A stretch of 64,000 nt of DNA, from contig CM037474.1 of NCBI GenBank assembly GCA_021014325.1, positions 5,398,488 through 5,462,487 on the forward strand, given 5' to 3'. Origin of the DNA: Plazaster borealis (lineage: Eukaryota > Echinodermata > Asteroidea > Forcipulatida > Labidiasteridae). The notes beneath the pieces were generated by a model. The model did not search any database and was not told the origin of the DNA. It worked only from the letters and a program-made list of their open reading frames with translations. Positions within the stretch are counted from its first letter, which is position 1; every line of letters starts with the position of its first letter. Shown piece by piece: positions 1 to 15,000 of the stretch. Made by a program: the position numbers and the translations under genes.

Positions 1-97
1 TATTATCAGCAGTCTGTGGTAGACGTTCTCCATGAAGCAGACGAGAAAGGACCGTAAAAGCTTCATTGTACAAACTCAACTCAGTCAAGATTCTCAC
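1..97 (-). CDS. CFAP54: CFAP54 exon 45 (cut by window edge)
   Basis: Encodes VRILTELSLYNEAFTVLSRL and LHGERLP, read off the left edge of the window. Acceptor AACAAAAG|GTG. Helical content and phase 0 start match the flanking exon. Confidence 0.8.
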   Translation of the reverse strand, partial: MRILTELSLYNEAFTVLSRLLHGERLPQTADN

Positions 98-3000
98 CTT
101 TTGTTAAAGAAACAGTAGAAATAACATTAACCCCTTGACGCCGGTATTATCCGGCCTCAATGCCCGGATTACACGCATGACTGCACAGCAGCCTTTGTTT
201 GCTCACAGCTGTACCGGCCGCAGACTGCATTCCAGGGCTTACCACATACACTGTCCACAGCATTCCGGACCCCGATTAGCGGTCATAGCCGCCTTCCGTC
301 TTCAAGGGGTTAATAATAATAATAATAATAATAACAGTGGTTTCTCATCGTCATGTCAATGCAAAAACATTGTATCACCTTATGTTACGTGCAAGTTAAA
401 AATTGTCAAACGTTGTATCTCGCTTAAAATAGCCCAGATGTATACACAAAATAAGTAAGCACCGAGATACGTTTTTGCACGGAGCATGTTCGTGCGAGTT
501 ACAACATTTTTGTGAAATCAAGATACAACACTTTTGCACTGACACGATGTTATTATAGCACTCAAATCCATCACTCAGTGACGCTCATGGCGCTCCAACA
601 TTATCGGTCACTGGGCCATATATTTCATTCCTTAAACCATCTCAGCTCCCTGGGGAGTATACAGCCTGTGCTGCTAAATATTTAGCGCACTAAGCTCAAT
701 CAATCACAAGAAACATCTCTGCCCTCACAGGTACCCATTTACCCCTGGGTGAAGAGAAGCAATTATAGTCAAGTGTTTTGCTCAGTTTATTGATTTTTGC
801 AGTTCATAGTCACAGACGTTATACCAATGTTTGTATGAGAGAGATTGGCTGTTGCCAGCTTGGCGTTTAGATAATATCCCCTTGTGGGAGGTTTGGAGAG
901 TTCCCTTGTCAGGAAGATCTAAACAAACAAACAAACAAACAAACAAACGAACAAACAAACAAACTTGACTCCCAAAACGGCAGACCATGGGCAGACAGAA
1001 GCCTTGTGACTTGAGTGCAAAGGGTCGATACATCATGCTATTTTTCCACAGGTCATTTTCTAAATGATCTTTCTTTCTTTAATGGTATATGTACCTTGAG
1101 AATACGTCCGTCTACAGCTCGTTGTAAATCTCTGCAGACAAAGGTCGTCATATACTGGTACAAGGTCAGTAGAGGTAGAACCTACCACGAAAACAAAACA
1201 ACGGCCAGAGATTGAATTATCAAAAAACATCAAGAAAGTAAATTCTTTTTTAAAAATGTTTGCTTCAGTTGAAAGATTACTCATTCAGTCATCAGAAACA
1301 GGTGAGATGATCAGTCAAACTAGGCATGTGTCTCGATTAAAAGGCTGGGAACAAGACTAAACCAAATAAACTAATTGCTCTTTGGAGTCGCCAATTCTTC
1401 CTAAAAGTAATTCATAAATACCTGGGACAGTTTATCCATTTGGAATGGCCGATAGGATATCACATCGCCATTTTTAAACGTGTGATATGAACACAATTAG
1501 TCGTGTTTAAACATGACATGACCTTATTGAGTCAAAAGTGGGCGCTATCAGATGATTGGGCAGAGAGTGCAAATTTCACAGCCCAATTAAAGTTGGTAGG
1601 GTGCATATTTGGCTCATGTAAGGTTGAAACTTGCCTGCGATAGTTTGAAACTTGAGCGTGCGAAATCAAAACTTGCGCAAAGAGCTATTTAGTGCTCAAC
1701 ATAAGCATAGAAATTCAACGCAGAGACGAGGTGAGCTGAGGCTAAACTGTCAGATTTGTTCTTAACTTTGAAAGGGTTTTTGGATGTTTTTACGGTCGTG
1801 CTCGTGGGGCTCGGTCCTTTATGGCAAGTCAACGACCCTGCAGGTTTTAAACGGACATTTGAGAACTCGTCACCGCTCTTTTAGTCCCTTATCCGTACAT
1901 GCTGTACCCTCAAAAGTTTTCAAACATTAATCGTATAACTTGAACCAAACCATTCAGATGGTGCAAACAAATCAGCCGATATAATTAATGTGAAAAATCA
2001 ACCTGAAAAACAGAACAAAACAGAAATGTAAACAAATTGTTGCACTTACCATGAGGTTATGCCTGCCCCTGGACAGCTCCTCCGCGACCCATCTCAGCGA
2101 TGCCAACAGAGTCCTCCCATCGCAGCGGTACTTATCCGATAGGAGGTCAACCCCAGGGATGAGGTACTGCACCTCACAACCCTCTCCGATCTCGTACAGA
2201 GCATAGTCCCTGTCTGCGGTAGGGTGGGGTAGGGAGGCGCGGAATAACGCCTTGAAGAGGAACGCCGACAGGAAGCAACTCTCCATGCGCAGACCGAGGT
2301 CAGAGGTTAAAATATACCTACGCAGAGTTGAAGCAAGATTGTTTCTTTTTAAACATTTACAGATTGATAGAAAAATTTTGCCAAGAGTGTAAGTAACAAT
2401 TGTCCAGTCGGTGCGAAAACATTTTATCTTGACTTTGCAAAAACATTGTATCTCGCACAAAAATTCTCCACGCAAAAACGTTGTATCTCCGCGCGTTTCG
2501 TTTTGTGCGTACATCCTTGCTATTTTAAGCGAGATAAGATGTTTTGACAATTTCAAACTCTCGTATAACAGAAGTGATATTTTTTGCACTGACACAACAA
2601 AACATACTCGTTAAATTTGAAATATACTCTTGTCAACGCTTCAGGAGATCTGCAAGCAAAAATCCACAGATGACTTGGAACGAAATTGAACCTGACCTCC
2701 TTCTTCCTTGAGTAGATGTCTTAAACTAGACTGCTTTGTCAGGCTAGGTGAGGCACCATGCTTTAGTCTTAAGGTCATGTTACACAGGGCAATTTTTTCA
2801 GGCAACTTGGAACCAACCAACTGCACTGCATCCAAAAGAAACACTTTTTCCCCAAGAAAATAATGAGAAAACTGAAATGTGAATGAATTTTTCTTCTTGG
2901 AGATTGCCTGGAACTAGTTGCCTGTGAATTGCCTCATGTGACATGGCCTTTATGCATCAGTATGTATACATTACTGCAATGTTGGGAAGGTATTGCATTC

Positions 3001-6000
3001 TGCGCTACCAGCCAGGCTCCTAGTGGATGATACCCATGCCTACATCCTTACGGACTGTGAAGGGGGTGACCCTGTTTCAGCCCCAGGAGTAGGTGGCAAC
3101 GTGCCCCTGGTGGCAGTTGATTTGGGTCGACAGCCCAAATCAGTTAAGTGATGCCCTCACCTTGAAGTGGCCTTCCGGCCTTGTGATGTTAGGTGATCTC
3201 TCATATAAAAAAAAATGTGACGCCAAGAATATGAGCAAGTGATAAAATCATACTTACTGAGCGATCTTTGATGCCAGCACAGCCCCAAGAAGACAACCCC
3301 ACATGCCGCATCGATCCAGCAGCTGATTGCTGATGTCATACTGCGACCTTTGACCTGTAAGAAGCTTACGCCACCCATGTAGACTGTCATTAGTATTTAG
3401 GATGAGATCCAGAGAATCCGACCACCACTTGAATGCCGCTCTGTAGATGCAAACAAAACATTGATAAAATATCAACAATAAAATATCAATAAAGTTCTCT
3501 GGAAACTAGTACACCAATAAGGGATTAGAAGAGTAGGCGTCTCAGTCTTAAACGACTGTTTAAAACCGGCAGGACTGTTTAAAACCGGCAGGGTCATGGC
3601 CATGTGATAAAGGACTGTGCTGAAGGCCAAAAACCTGCAAGGTTTTAATCGGCCGTTTAGGACTGGGTCACCACTCCTTTATTCCCATTCATAAATACCT
3701 TTCCGTTAAAAATATTCTAAAACCTTTAAAATTTGAGATCATATCCGACAGTTTAGCCTCAGCTCGCCTCGACTCTGCTTTGAATTTCTAGCTCCTCGCA
3801 CGAGGTTCGAGTCCTGGTCATGGCACTTGTGTCCTTGAGCAAGACACCTAAGCATCATTGCTTCGTCCTTCGGATGGGACCTAAAGCCATAGGTCCCGTG
3901 TGTTGTGTAATGCACGTAAAAGAACCCAGTTAAACTTATCGCTAAGAGAAGGGGTTTGCCTCGGTGTTTCTGGCAGTGGCTGCTGAATGCGCCACAGCAC
4001 CTTGTAAACCCTTACAAGGTGATACATAAATTGGTCTCATAACTCAAAACATTCAAAACCTGTCTTAAAATGTTTCTGTTTGTTCAAACGCCTTGAGTAC
4101 CTTATTGGTAGATACGTGCGCTATATAAGACTATATATATTATTAAATGAACCAAAACTGACCTTATATTAGCAGAGTGGTAGTGTAAGTTTCCTAGTTC
4201 ATGCATGGCCTGAGCAGCAAGGCCTAGTTGCTTCCTTGCTAATAGCATCTCTGAAAGGAAAAAAACAAATCAATTCATTATAAACACATAAATGAAAATG
4301 ACAACTCCGTAGATCTAGCTGCTTCTGTAAGAAAAAAAAACCCCAGAGCTGCCAACATTTTCATCTTGCAATCAGGGAGATTTCGTACAACAATCAGGGA
4401 GATATTTAGAATTACATTCAACAAACCGGGGGGAAAGTTTCCATAATCAGGGAGATTTTCAAATTTATTCATCAGAACAGGGAAAGATTGGTTGATTTTC
4501 AGAGAACTTTCTGCAGAATCAGGGAGAGTTGGCAGCTCTGACAAACATACACGAAGTCTGTAAACCAAAATTACAGCGATGATCATGACAGTTTTGTGAA
4601 CAACTGTGTTGCTGTGACATAATTTCTGAATAATTTTGGGTTGAACAAACAAAAATTTACTAATGGGGATTGAACCCGAGACCTTCGGCTTAACGTGCCG
4701 GCGTTCTACCAACTGAGCTATCTAGCCTTAATGTTGGCGGTCTCCCTATTTTGTCAATATCTTTGTTTGGGGTTGCCAGTCAGAAGCTATTCAACCTGTA
4801 ACTGCCGTATAGCCAGGGATCACACCCAAGTTTACAATACAACCTGGGAAGCAGCAGCAAAGGGATCACCTTAAGGGGATGTGACTTTTTTATTTAAAAT
4901 ATCAAGTTATAAGCCACAAGGGAAACTGACTACGTAATTTTTTTAAAGTATTTGGTATGATTGGGTTTGAACAAAGAAAATTTGACTAGAGCAGGATTTG
5001 AACCTGTGATTAATGTGCCGGCGCTCTACCAACTGAGCTATCTAGCCCTAATGTTTGCAGTCTCCCTGTTTACTACTTGATAATTTCGAAGTGATATTTG
5101 TTTCTTTTCAAAATGCCAGTTTTTTTTAAAAGAATAAACTTACCGATGGTTTTATCATATGATGTGATGACCACTCCAAGCTGTGACTTTGGTAATGCCG
5201 ATGTCTGCACCTCTGACATGACCTTAAATTCAGCTTTTGACAGGTCAGGAGGAACGGTCAATTGTGGCTGGGCATCCGTCTCAGAGAAACCAACTCTGCT
5301 GTTGAGATTGTTATGGCTTGGTATGGCTGGTGCTGTGTTTCAAAAAGAAGAAAAGGGGACAATTTAAATGAGCCGGAATTCAGGTTAAGGTGGTCTGTAA
5401 CAGAAGATAAGGTTATATTAAACTCCAAGAGTACAAGATAACTTAGCCTGGTTCATTTCTCCACCTACCATTTTGTTGTGTGGCTAGGTACAAGACCAGC
5501 AGTCTACGGCTATGCTGTAATGCTCTAGCTGTGTAGTTACTTGCACTCAGAGCTTGTTTGAATCCAGACAGGCTGTCGTCAATATCCAGTGGGACACACA
5601 CACGTTTTCCCGCATCCGATGCACCTAGAAAATAACATTAAAATATTTTTTTTAATTTTTTTTTTTAAACATCACAATTGCAACAAATTTTGCAGTACAT
5701 ACAATTTGTTGTACTTTAATAATAATAATATTTATTCTGCCAAAAATACACAAGGAGATGTTCCAATTTTAAAAACTGACACTCACTAATACCTGGGACA
5801 GTTTATCCATTCTGACTGGTCAAGAGATCACGTGGCCATGTTTAAATGTGCGATATAAACACAGTCAGAAGTGACTGAACATGACCTGACCATATTAAGT
5901 CAAAAGAGGGCGTTATCAAATGATTGCGTGGAGTGCAGAAATTTTAACGGCCCAGTTTGGTAGGTCGCATATTTGGCATACATATTCATGAAACAAGGTT

Positions 6001-9000
6001 TGAATTCTTACATATTCATGAAACAAGGTTTGAATTATTCATGGTTGCAGACTCTTCCTCCAGTACCGTAATTTCCTAATGATTACAACGTGAAATCTTA
6101 CATTTATACTGCAAAATAGTTCCTTTATTTCGTCCAGGGTAATTCTACATGTCACATTTTTCTCAAAATAAAACCTTAACCGTTCACATTTTTGACAAAA
6201 CTTACCGAAGAACGAAGTCACTTGCCGTCGCGAATATTAGCAATGATCAATGCATGCTGTACACAGTACACAGCTATATCACATGACAGGTACTAGTCTT
6301 TATTAAACAAGTCGGTTTTTTTATGTTATCGTGAATTTCGCCAACAGAGGGCGTACGTTCCTAATATGAAACACAGACATATAATAAGGTATTTTATGTC
6401 TGTGATGTGAAAGCCTTATTATGCAAGCGCCCTCTAGCGTTCGTTGGTTCTTGCATGTATTGTAGTATTCAAAAAAGCGAGATAGCAAAGACTAGCAGCC
6501 AATTCATTGGGAAACGTTGGGAAAACGTTTATCTGTACGTGCTCGTTGTGTAAAACGAAAAACTGTAAAGTAAGTTGTAGGATTAAACTGTAGTTTCCCC
6601 CTTGATGAAGCAATCCCAACTCACCTCCATACACGTCATGTCCTTCAGGATCGATCCGTCCGCCAACATCGATAGCCTTGAGGTTGGTTGGATCGATCTC
6701 CACAATCAGTTGCACGTTCATGTAGTTCCTAGCCGTGATGGGCTCACCGCCGAGCTTCTCCGAGGCAAGCTTGAAGTGAGGCTGGACGGGAGGCGGTCCT
6801 CCGTAGGCTTGCAGGCGTGAGATTAGCTTGCGCTGGGCTTGGACCAAGAGGGGAGTCACATATTCAGAATAGCGCTCTCTGTGGAAAATTCAAGACAAAT
6901 TTAAAACAATGTGAATTTCAATCATGTTAGTATTGCATCATGAATGAAGGACGGTATGGTAAGTTGTTACCCGACACCAATAAATGTGAAAGCACCAATA
7001 TTCATTTCAGCTGAATTTGATTTTTGTTTTCAATGTAGGACTTGGAAGACATTTTTGGAGTGCATAATCATAGATAATAATATTAATAATACTAATGATA
7101 ATGGACATTTATTTATTGCGCAACACCTATAGGAATATATTCTACTGCGCATTACAATAAAACAAATTAATCTGAAGAGAAGAAAAACAAATTACACTTT
7201 CTAGAAGGAATTAATTGTAAACGAATGGGTTTTATAACTTGGATTTTAGTCAAGGGCAAAAACCTAAAATAAATTCTTTGTAATGTTGGGTTGAATATTA
7301 CTAGAGCAGGACTTGAACTTGCGACCTCCGGATTAACATGCCAGCATTCTACCAACTGAGCTATCTAGCCCTAATGATGGCGGTCTCCCTATTTTGTCAA
7401 TATCTTTTTTCAGGGTTACCAGTCAGAAGCCACCCAGTCAGTTTCCCTTGTGGTTTATTTCTTGATATTTGAAACAAAAAGTTGCATCCCCTTAAGGTGT
7501 TCCCTTGCCTGCCGCTACTCAGGTTGTATCGTAAACTTGGTGTGATCCCTTGCTACACGGCAGCTAACGGTTGTATGGCTTCTGACTGGTGTCCCGAACA
7601 AAGATACTGACAAAATAGGGAGACCGCCAATGTTTGTTTAACCCCAGTTAAAAATGATGAATTAAAAATGTTAATGTTCCACATTACACAACAAATAAAT
7701 AAAGCATAACTGGGAAGGTACAGAACACTTTGCAGTAATTTTTGGTTTGACTTACTGAGAGAGGACATTGAATCTCATCGCAATATCCGCGAGGCACTCC
7801 CACTGCTGCTCGTAGTACAACATCTCTAAGACGCGTAGGACCAGCCGTCTCATCCAGCGTGAATCCATCGTGCTGATGTCGTCGAGGGGATTCTCAAACT
7901 TCAGACTAGCCCCACCCTTCTCATCAGAGACTGTCCCTACCCAGCTGTTGACCAACACAGGTTTCTTGGACTTCTATCATTGAGGAGAAAAAGTCAAGTC
8001 AACAAATTGTTTACAAATTTGTACTAGTTATTGTTGAAATAAATTATGAATTAGATGAAAATATATAGTGACAAGGATCTATGTGTGATAAAAGCATTTT
8101 ATTCATACAATACAAAATATGATCACTCATTGAAATCTGGACTATTATTATTATAAATTTCTGGTAATGAAACCAAGGATGCCTCCTAATTGAACTTAAT
8201 CACTGTAGCTCACAAGCCTGAGGAAACCTGTAGACAAGGGTGCTTGCTATGTGAACCAGAAACACCGGGGTTAACCCCTACTCTTCCAAGATAAGTGTTC
8301 TAGGTTCTTTTACGTGCACTACCAATCCTAGTACACGGGACCAACGGCCTCATGTCCCATCCGAAGGACAAAGCAATTATGCTCAAGGACAAAAGTGCCA
8401 CAACCAGGACTCAAACCCACACTCTGCTGATCAGAATTACCAGAGCTTGAGTCCAGTGCTCTTAACCCAGAGCTGCCAACATTTGCATCTTGCAATCAGG
8501 GAGATTTTGTACAACAATCAGGCAGATATTTAAATTTACGTTCAACACAATAGGGAAAAAGTTCCCATAATCAGGGAGATTTTCATATTTGTTCACCAGA
8601 ACATAGAAAGATTTTCAGGGAACTTTCTGCAGAATTAGAGAGGGTTGGTTGGCAGCTCTGTTATTCGCTCGGCAACAACACGCCACAACACGAGACAAGA
8701 CTCGGTAAATATGTGCATACCTTCTGTACAGTCTCGGCTTCATTCTGCAGGCACACCATCATATCAAGTAGGCAATCCACAGCAACATGGAATGGTTTCC
8801 ATACCACACTCCTCAATGCCTCGACGGAGAGCAACCCATTCATATGACCGCTGGCAAAGGTATGAAGGAGAGAAGTATGGGCGCAGTTCCACAGGGCACG
8901 GCAGGCATTCTGAAGTAGACTCCAATGACTGCCACGATGAGCAAGAACCTGAAAGTAATTTAGTTATATTCAGATCAATTTCCATCCACAGCTTATTTTC

Positions 9001-12000
9001 AAAGAGTCTGTGTTTTTTTAAATCTTTATAAAAGTTTATGTTTTAAAGGTAGGGTCATAATATGTTTTTTTGTCAATGTAATGCTTTTTTATTGGCAAAA
9101 TTATAAAGAAAGATACAATAAAAGTCACATGTGAAAAGTTTGAGCTGAATACAGTGTCTACTTATTGAGAAAACAGCAAAAAAACTGTCATGGTATTTTC
9201 ACAAGAACGTCAAAGCCATCCACGTTTAGCAAGGTGACAGAGGGTACCAACCACATGCATGAATGGTTTCTCAGATTCAAATATTTTCGGGTGAAAAATT
9301 ATCCAAAACCAAAAGGAAAAACCGTGTTTTCTTACTCCGAGACCTGTTTTTCATTGACATAAATATTGACTTTATCAAAACACCAGGCCGGGAATTTCAT
9401 CTTTGAGAGGGCAAGGCCATTTTCATTTTGCAAAGGGCACTTCCACTGTAAAATCTCAAAAGTCTACAAGAAACTTTTGAAGGGGCACCAAGGCCAAGAC
9501 CAGGGGCAACAGAGTCAATGGCCTCAATGCATTTCCAGGCCTGAAACACAGACTTATGTTTAACGCTGTGATGATTACTTCATAGAATGAGCAACAGGGA
9601 CTCACCACCGCCTTCGTGAGATGGTCGAACGTCTTCTTGAGGCTGTCCACAGTGGCCTGGGTGGTAATACCAGCGTAGTCTGCATGATGCTGAGGTGCCT
9701 TGGCAGCCCTCTCACTGTCTATAGAGCGATAGGTCCTCATAGTGTCTGACTCCTTATCATCAGGGGGTAGGGGGACGACAGGGACGGGCTCACCTAAACA
9801 CAGGAGTTAAAGACGCAACCATTTTAGAATAGCACAACTTCCGGGTTTGTGATCAGGGTACAATTTTGTAAAGCCTGCAAGCACAACAACCTGCAAAGCA
9901 CAGGAAAACCTTGCTTAGCATAAACAGGTTACCTACCAACATTCCATAAAGTTTACATTGCTGCAACTCATGTTTTGCTTAGCAAAGACATTTTCTGAGC
10001 AGTATTTTCTGCGAAACAGCTTTATAAAAATGGGTCCTATTAAAGACAAAGATCCCATATTTTGACATGACAACACCTGCAAAGTATGTGTGATTCACAT
10101 TACATCTACAAGTAATAGTAACGGTTGAAACTACCTGGCTCTTGGAGTGAAGGTCTCTTTCAAATAAAGATTCTAACCTAGGATCTAACAAAGCTTTTCA
10201 AGTATATTGTGACTCGTGTTACATCCACTTATAGTAAGTAGTGCAACTAGCCCAATGGCTCTTAGAATGATTGCCTCTTGCCATCAAGATTCCAACCCAG
10301 GGTCTGATATCACTTGCCGAGTCAGTGTGACTCATGTTTTTTTAATTTGTTTTTATTGTTGGACTGTAAAGCGCCAGGGAGCATTTTTTTCTTAATATGG
10401 ATTTGGCGCTATAGAAATGTACATTATTATTATTATTATTACTATTATGTTACATCCACTTGCCCGCTGTAACAAAGCTACCTCTATAGGTAAGACCTAA
10501 TCCTAATACCACTTGCCGAGTATGTGTGACTCATGTTAACGAGTTACAATTCCATTGTAACGAGAGCAGCTACCTCTATAGCTAATGGTTGTGTCTTCCA
10601 ATCTGAGTACATGTGGCTCCCATTACATCTACTTACCAACTGTAACGAGAGCAGATATCTCTATAGCTAATGGTTGTATCTTCCAATCTGAGTAAATGTG
10701 ACTCGCATTACATCTACTTACCAACTGTAACGAGAGCAGCTACCTCTATAGCTAATGGTTGTATCTTCCAATCTGAGTACATGTGACTCGCATTACATCT
10801 ACTTACCAACTGTAACGAGAGCAGATATCTCTATAGCTAATGGTTGTGTCTTCCAATCTAAGACCTAATACCACTTGCTGAGTGTACGTGATTCGCATAA
10901 AATCTACTTACCCACTGTAACGAGAGCAGCTACCTCTATAGCTAATGGTTGTATCTTCCAATCTATGACCTAATACCACTTGCTGAGTGTATGTGACTCG
11001 CATAACATCTACTTACCCACTATAACGAGAGCAGCTACCTCTATAGCTAATGGTTGTATCTTTCAACCAAGGACCTAATACCACTTGCTGAGTAATGTGA
11101 CTCACGTAAGATCTACTTACCCACTGTAACGAGAGCAGCTACTTCTATAGCTGATGGTTGCAGCTTATATTCGTCCCCAGCATCCATCTGTTGAAGCTGA
11201 ACAATGACCGGGTCGTTCATGGATGGTCTGGTCTCGTCTTGTCTGGTAGCAGCCCGGGAAGGTCCCCCGTCCCAACCAACGACAAGGGTGCCTGCCGTCT
11301 CAAAAGTAAACCACTCGTTGTCTAGGTAGGCAGATCTGAAGAAAAAAAATCATCTCGGAAAAGTTAGCAACAGGACATAACTGGTCATTCTTGAATTTTC
11401 TCTATTTAAAGGTAGGATCATAGATTGGTAAATATACTCCAAAATTTAATGACCGTAAAAACTTACTTGGTGAGAAGCATTGCAGCTGTTGATAAACTAA
11501 TTTAAGACAGGATTCCCTTTGAAGTAATGTGGTTTGGATAATTGTTCACCCAAAAACATTTCAATCTTAGAAACAATTCATGCATGAATCGTTTCTAAGA
11601 TTGCTGAGGGTTTGTGTCCGTTCATGAATGCTGCCGCCAGAGATGCTTTTGGTATTCGCTGTCACCTCCCTAAACGCGGATGGATTTGACGTTCTTGTGA
11701 AAATAGTGTGACAGTTTTTTGCTGTTTTCTCTGTATTCAGCTGAAACCTTCACACGTGACTTTTATTGCATCTTTCTTTATAATTTTGCCTATAAATCAG
11801 CATCACGTTGACAAATGTGATTTGCTGTCGCTTCCAAGTTATATTTGAATCAATCAGTCAGGTTTTTGTTTTTTAATGATGAACATATCGTCGTTGTTTT
11901 TACGAAGTGGCAAATGTGTCAAAAATCATACAATTGAGCACATCGGTTTTTTTGTAAATTATTGATGTGTTCAATGCTGTTAACATTTTCACAAAGTTTC

Positions 12001-15000
12001 AGGACCTAATACGTTATATTTTCGTAATTACACTAATTAGAATAATCGACGAATAATGTATTTGACATGTTTTGTTTTTACGAAGTGACAAATCAAAATT
12101 CGCCACTGAAGTCCATTGAACTACATAGCGCGGGCACGGTGCCAAAATAGGCGTGGTTTAACGTTTGGGTTTTTACGAAGTGACAAAACATTTCATTACG
12201 GTTTTTACGAAGTGACAAACCTAAATACGCATTGTTTTGTACACAGCGCTCTGCGGGCAGGTCTGTTTTGGGGGTTTTACGAAGTGACAAATGTGTTTAG
12301 GAATTAATTACTCATCAAAACAGTCGCAGAATTGAAAAATGCTAACAGTTCTGAATGAATGAAGTATTCAGCTCTTTTTTGATAGTAAACTTTCAAAGAA
12401 AAAATATTAAGTAGTGTCCTTAACAATAGTTTTGAAAATAGTTCAACTTCAAACGCGATTTTCTAAAAACCCGTATTTCTTGCTAAAGGGCTAAATCGTC
12501 ACTTCGTAAAAACGGCGACGATATGTTCCTCTTCAATGAAAGATTCTTAGGTTTAGTTTCATGTTCTGGAAAACTGCAGGGGTGCGTTTTCGCAGTCGTT
12601 GGCCATTGGTTAATCATCGCTAATATGACCGAAACAATCATTGGTTAGTATTCTGGAAGTCAACTGTGTGCCATCCATTTTGTGAGTGACCTTTGACCTT
12701 ACCTGTATATATCACCTGCTGCTGGTCCCATGAGCTTGTCTCTCTTTCCAATTTTGTTCAAGAATTGAGCGAAGTGACACAACCCTTGCAGAATGTTCAA
12801 CTGAAAGTAACAATGATAAACATTTCCTATTTTACAAGGCTTAGCGACTAAACCAACCATGGGGCCAGGGATTCCAATTTCATCAGGGTTTAAAATGTTT
12901 TTAAACACATGTACATTTTGGGTTGAACAAAGACAGTTAAAGGTTGTATGGCTTCTGACCGGCACCCCCAAACAAAGATATTGACAACATAGGGAGACTG
13001 CCAAAATAGGGCTAGATAGCTCAGTTGGTAGAGCGCCGGCGCAATGATCCGAAGGTCATAGGTTCAAATCCGGCTCCAGTCAATTTTTCTATTGTCCCTG
13101 TCAGTTTCCATTGTGGTTTATTACTCGATATTTGAAATAAAAAGTTGAATCCCCTTAAGGTGATCCCTTGGCTGCTGCTTCCAAGGTTGTACCATAAAGT
13201 TGGGTGTGATCCCTGGCTACACGGCAGTTAAAGGTTGTATGGCAAAATAGGGAGACCGCCAACATTAGGGCTAGATAGCTCAGTTGGTAGAGCGCCGTAG
13301 CTTCAAATCCTGCTCTGATCAATTGTTCTTTGTTCAACCCCCAAAGTACATGTGCATTTCATCAAAGAAAACAAATCTGTTGAATATTAAGACAGTACAG
13401 CACACAGTGTTAATGGAAAGGATTGGTGGCGTATCACACCAACTTTGGGACACTGATCAAACAAGTTCAAATCTTGAGTATCTTTTGCAGTTTATTGTGA
13501 GTTTTTTTTTTCATTTTATTTCATTTATTCTGGTTGTGAAGCCAAGGACTCTCAGAAAAGCAAACTTAATCACTGTACTAGCCAAGATTTTAATGATGTA
13601 TTTTATCCCCTCACCTGTGTCCTCCATGGGATCTCATCGGCGCAAATCTTCCTCAGTCTCTGCTTCTTCTTCTGGGTGTGGTAGAACTCTGGAAGTACCT
13701 GCTCCAATTTCTCAAACACCTGTCCACAAAAACCAACAACCACTATCCATAATACAAGAGAAGAACCAAACAGACTGCAATCTACCCAACAACCACATGA
13801 CCAGAGTTATGAATAAACTAACAAATTGTGTATTATTTGGTTTTAATCATACGATGTGTGTAAAGCACTGTATAATCCCTAAAAAACTATTGAATAACCA
13901 AAACTAAGACACACTTCTGTGCTCACCCGAGGTACATATCATTGTTTGTGTTTAACAAGAAAACTTGTTTTTTATAGTCGTGCAGTAAAACTAACTTCAC
14001 TCACATCACCGTCTTCAACTTCAATAATTGTATTGTCTGGATATTCAGAGCATATCTATGATTTTTTTCCGTAAATAATTTACTCGACAGTACCAACTCA
14101 CCAAATGCTGATAAAAAACCACTTATTTTGAGAACCACTTTACACTGATGTGTGTAAAGCACTGTATACTCAATACATGTGGAAACAAAATCCACAGGTA
14201 TATTACTCGGGTGGGATTCGAACCCACAACCTTTGCCATTCTAGAGCAGATGTCTTGCCACTAGCCCACCGAGATTGCCTGGTGCTTTACACACCTCAGT
14301 GTATGGGTAAAAACCAAAATAATATTCTTTTATCCCCCTGATGCAAAATTAACATCTATTAAAGTATGGTAGTTGCTGATGTCACAATTTAATAGTTTTC
14401 ACGACAGAAATTACACAAACAATTCAAAAAGTCTTCTCTGTTCCTCTTTCTACAATTTCTTCTCCGTCTCACCTGAAGTTCTTTCTGCTCTTGCTGAGCC
14501 TTCGCAGCATCGGACATCTTCAACTGATTGGATCTAAGATGGACAAGAAGCTGAAACTTCTTCTTCTTTCTCCTGGGACTCTTGTTGTCCGACGGCGACT
14601 TGGCGGGCAACTGAGGGGCAGCTGGCTTGTTCTGAAAACATTCACAAATAACGGCTATAATAAGTCTATACTCAATACTGACATGGTAAATTGACTCTGT
14701 ACTCAATACTGCCATGGTAAATTGACTCTGTACTCAATACTGACATGGTAAATTGACTCTGTACTCAATACTGACATGGTAAATTGACTCTGTACTCAAT
14801 ACTGACATGGTAAATTGACTCTGTACTCAATACTGCCATGGTAAATTGACTCTGTACTCAATACAGACATGGTAAATTGACTCTGTACTCAATACTGACA
14901 TGGTAAATTGACTCTGTACTCAATACAGACATGGTAAATTGACTCTGTACTCAATACTGACATGGTAAATTGACTCTGTACTCAATACTGACATGTTAAA

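Noticed and set aside
8645..9031. 128-codon plus-strand frame
   Set aside because: Antisense to CFAP54 exon 36, whose minus-strand frame has proper splice sites and family similarity.
11881..12528. Spaced repeats that could suggest a CRISPR array
   Set aside because: Irregular spacing, one inverted unit, terminal inverted repeats, and a eukaryotic intron.
13284..13907. 207-codon plus-strand frame
   Set aside because: It begins in a tRNA-headed repeat and overlaps CFAP54 exon 32 antisense. It is a shadow frame.
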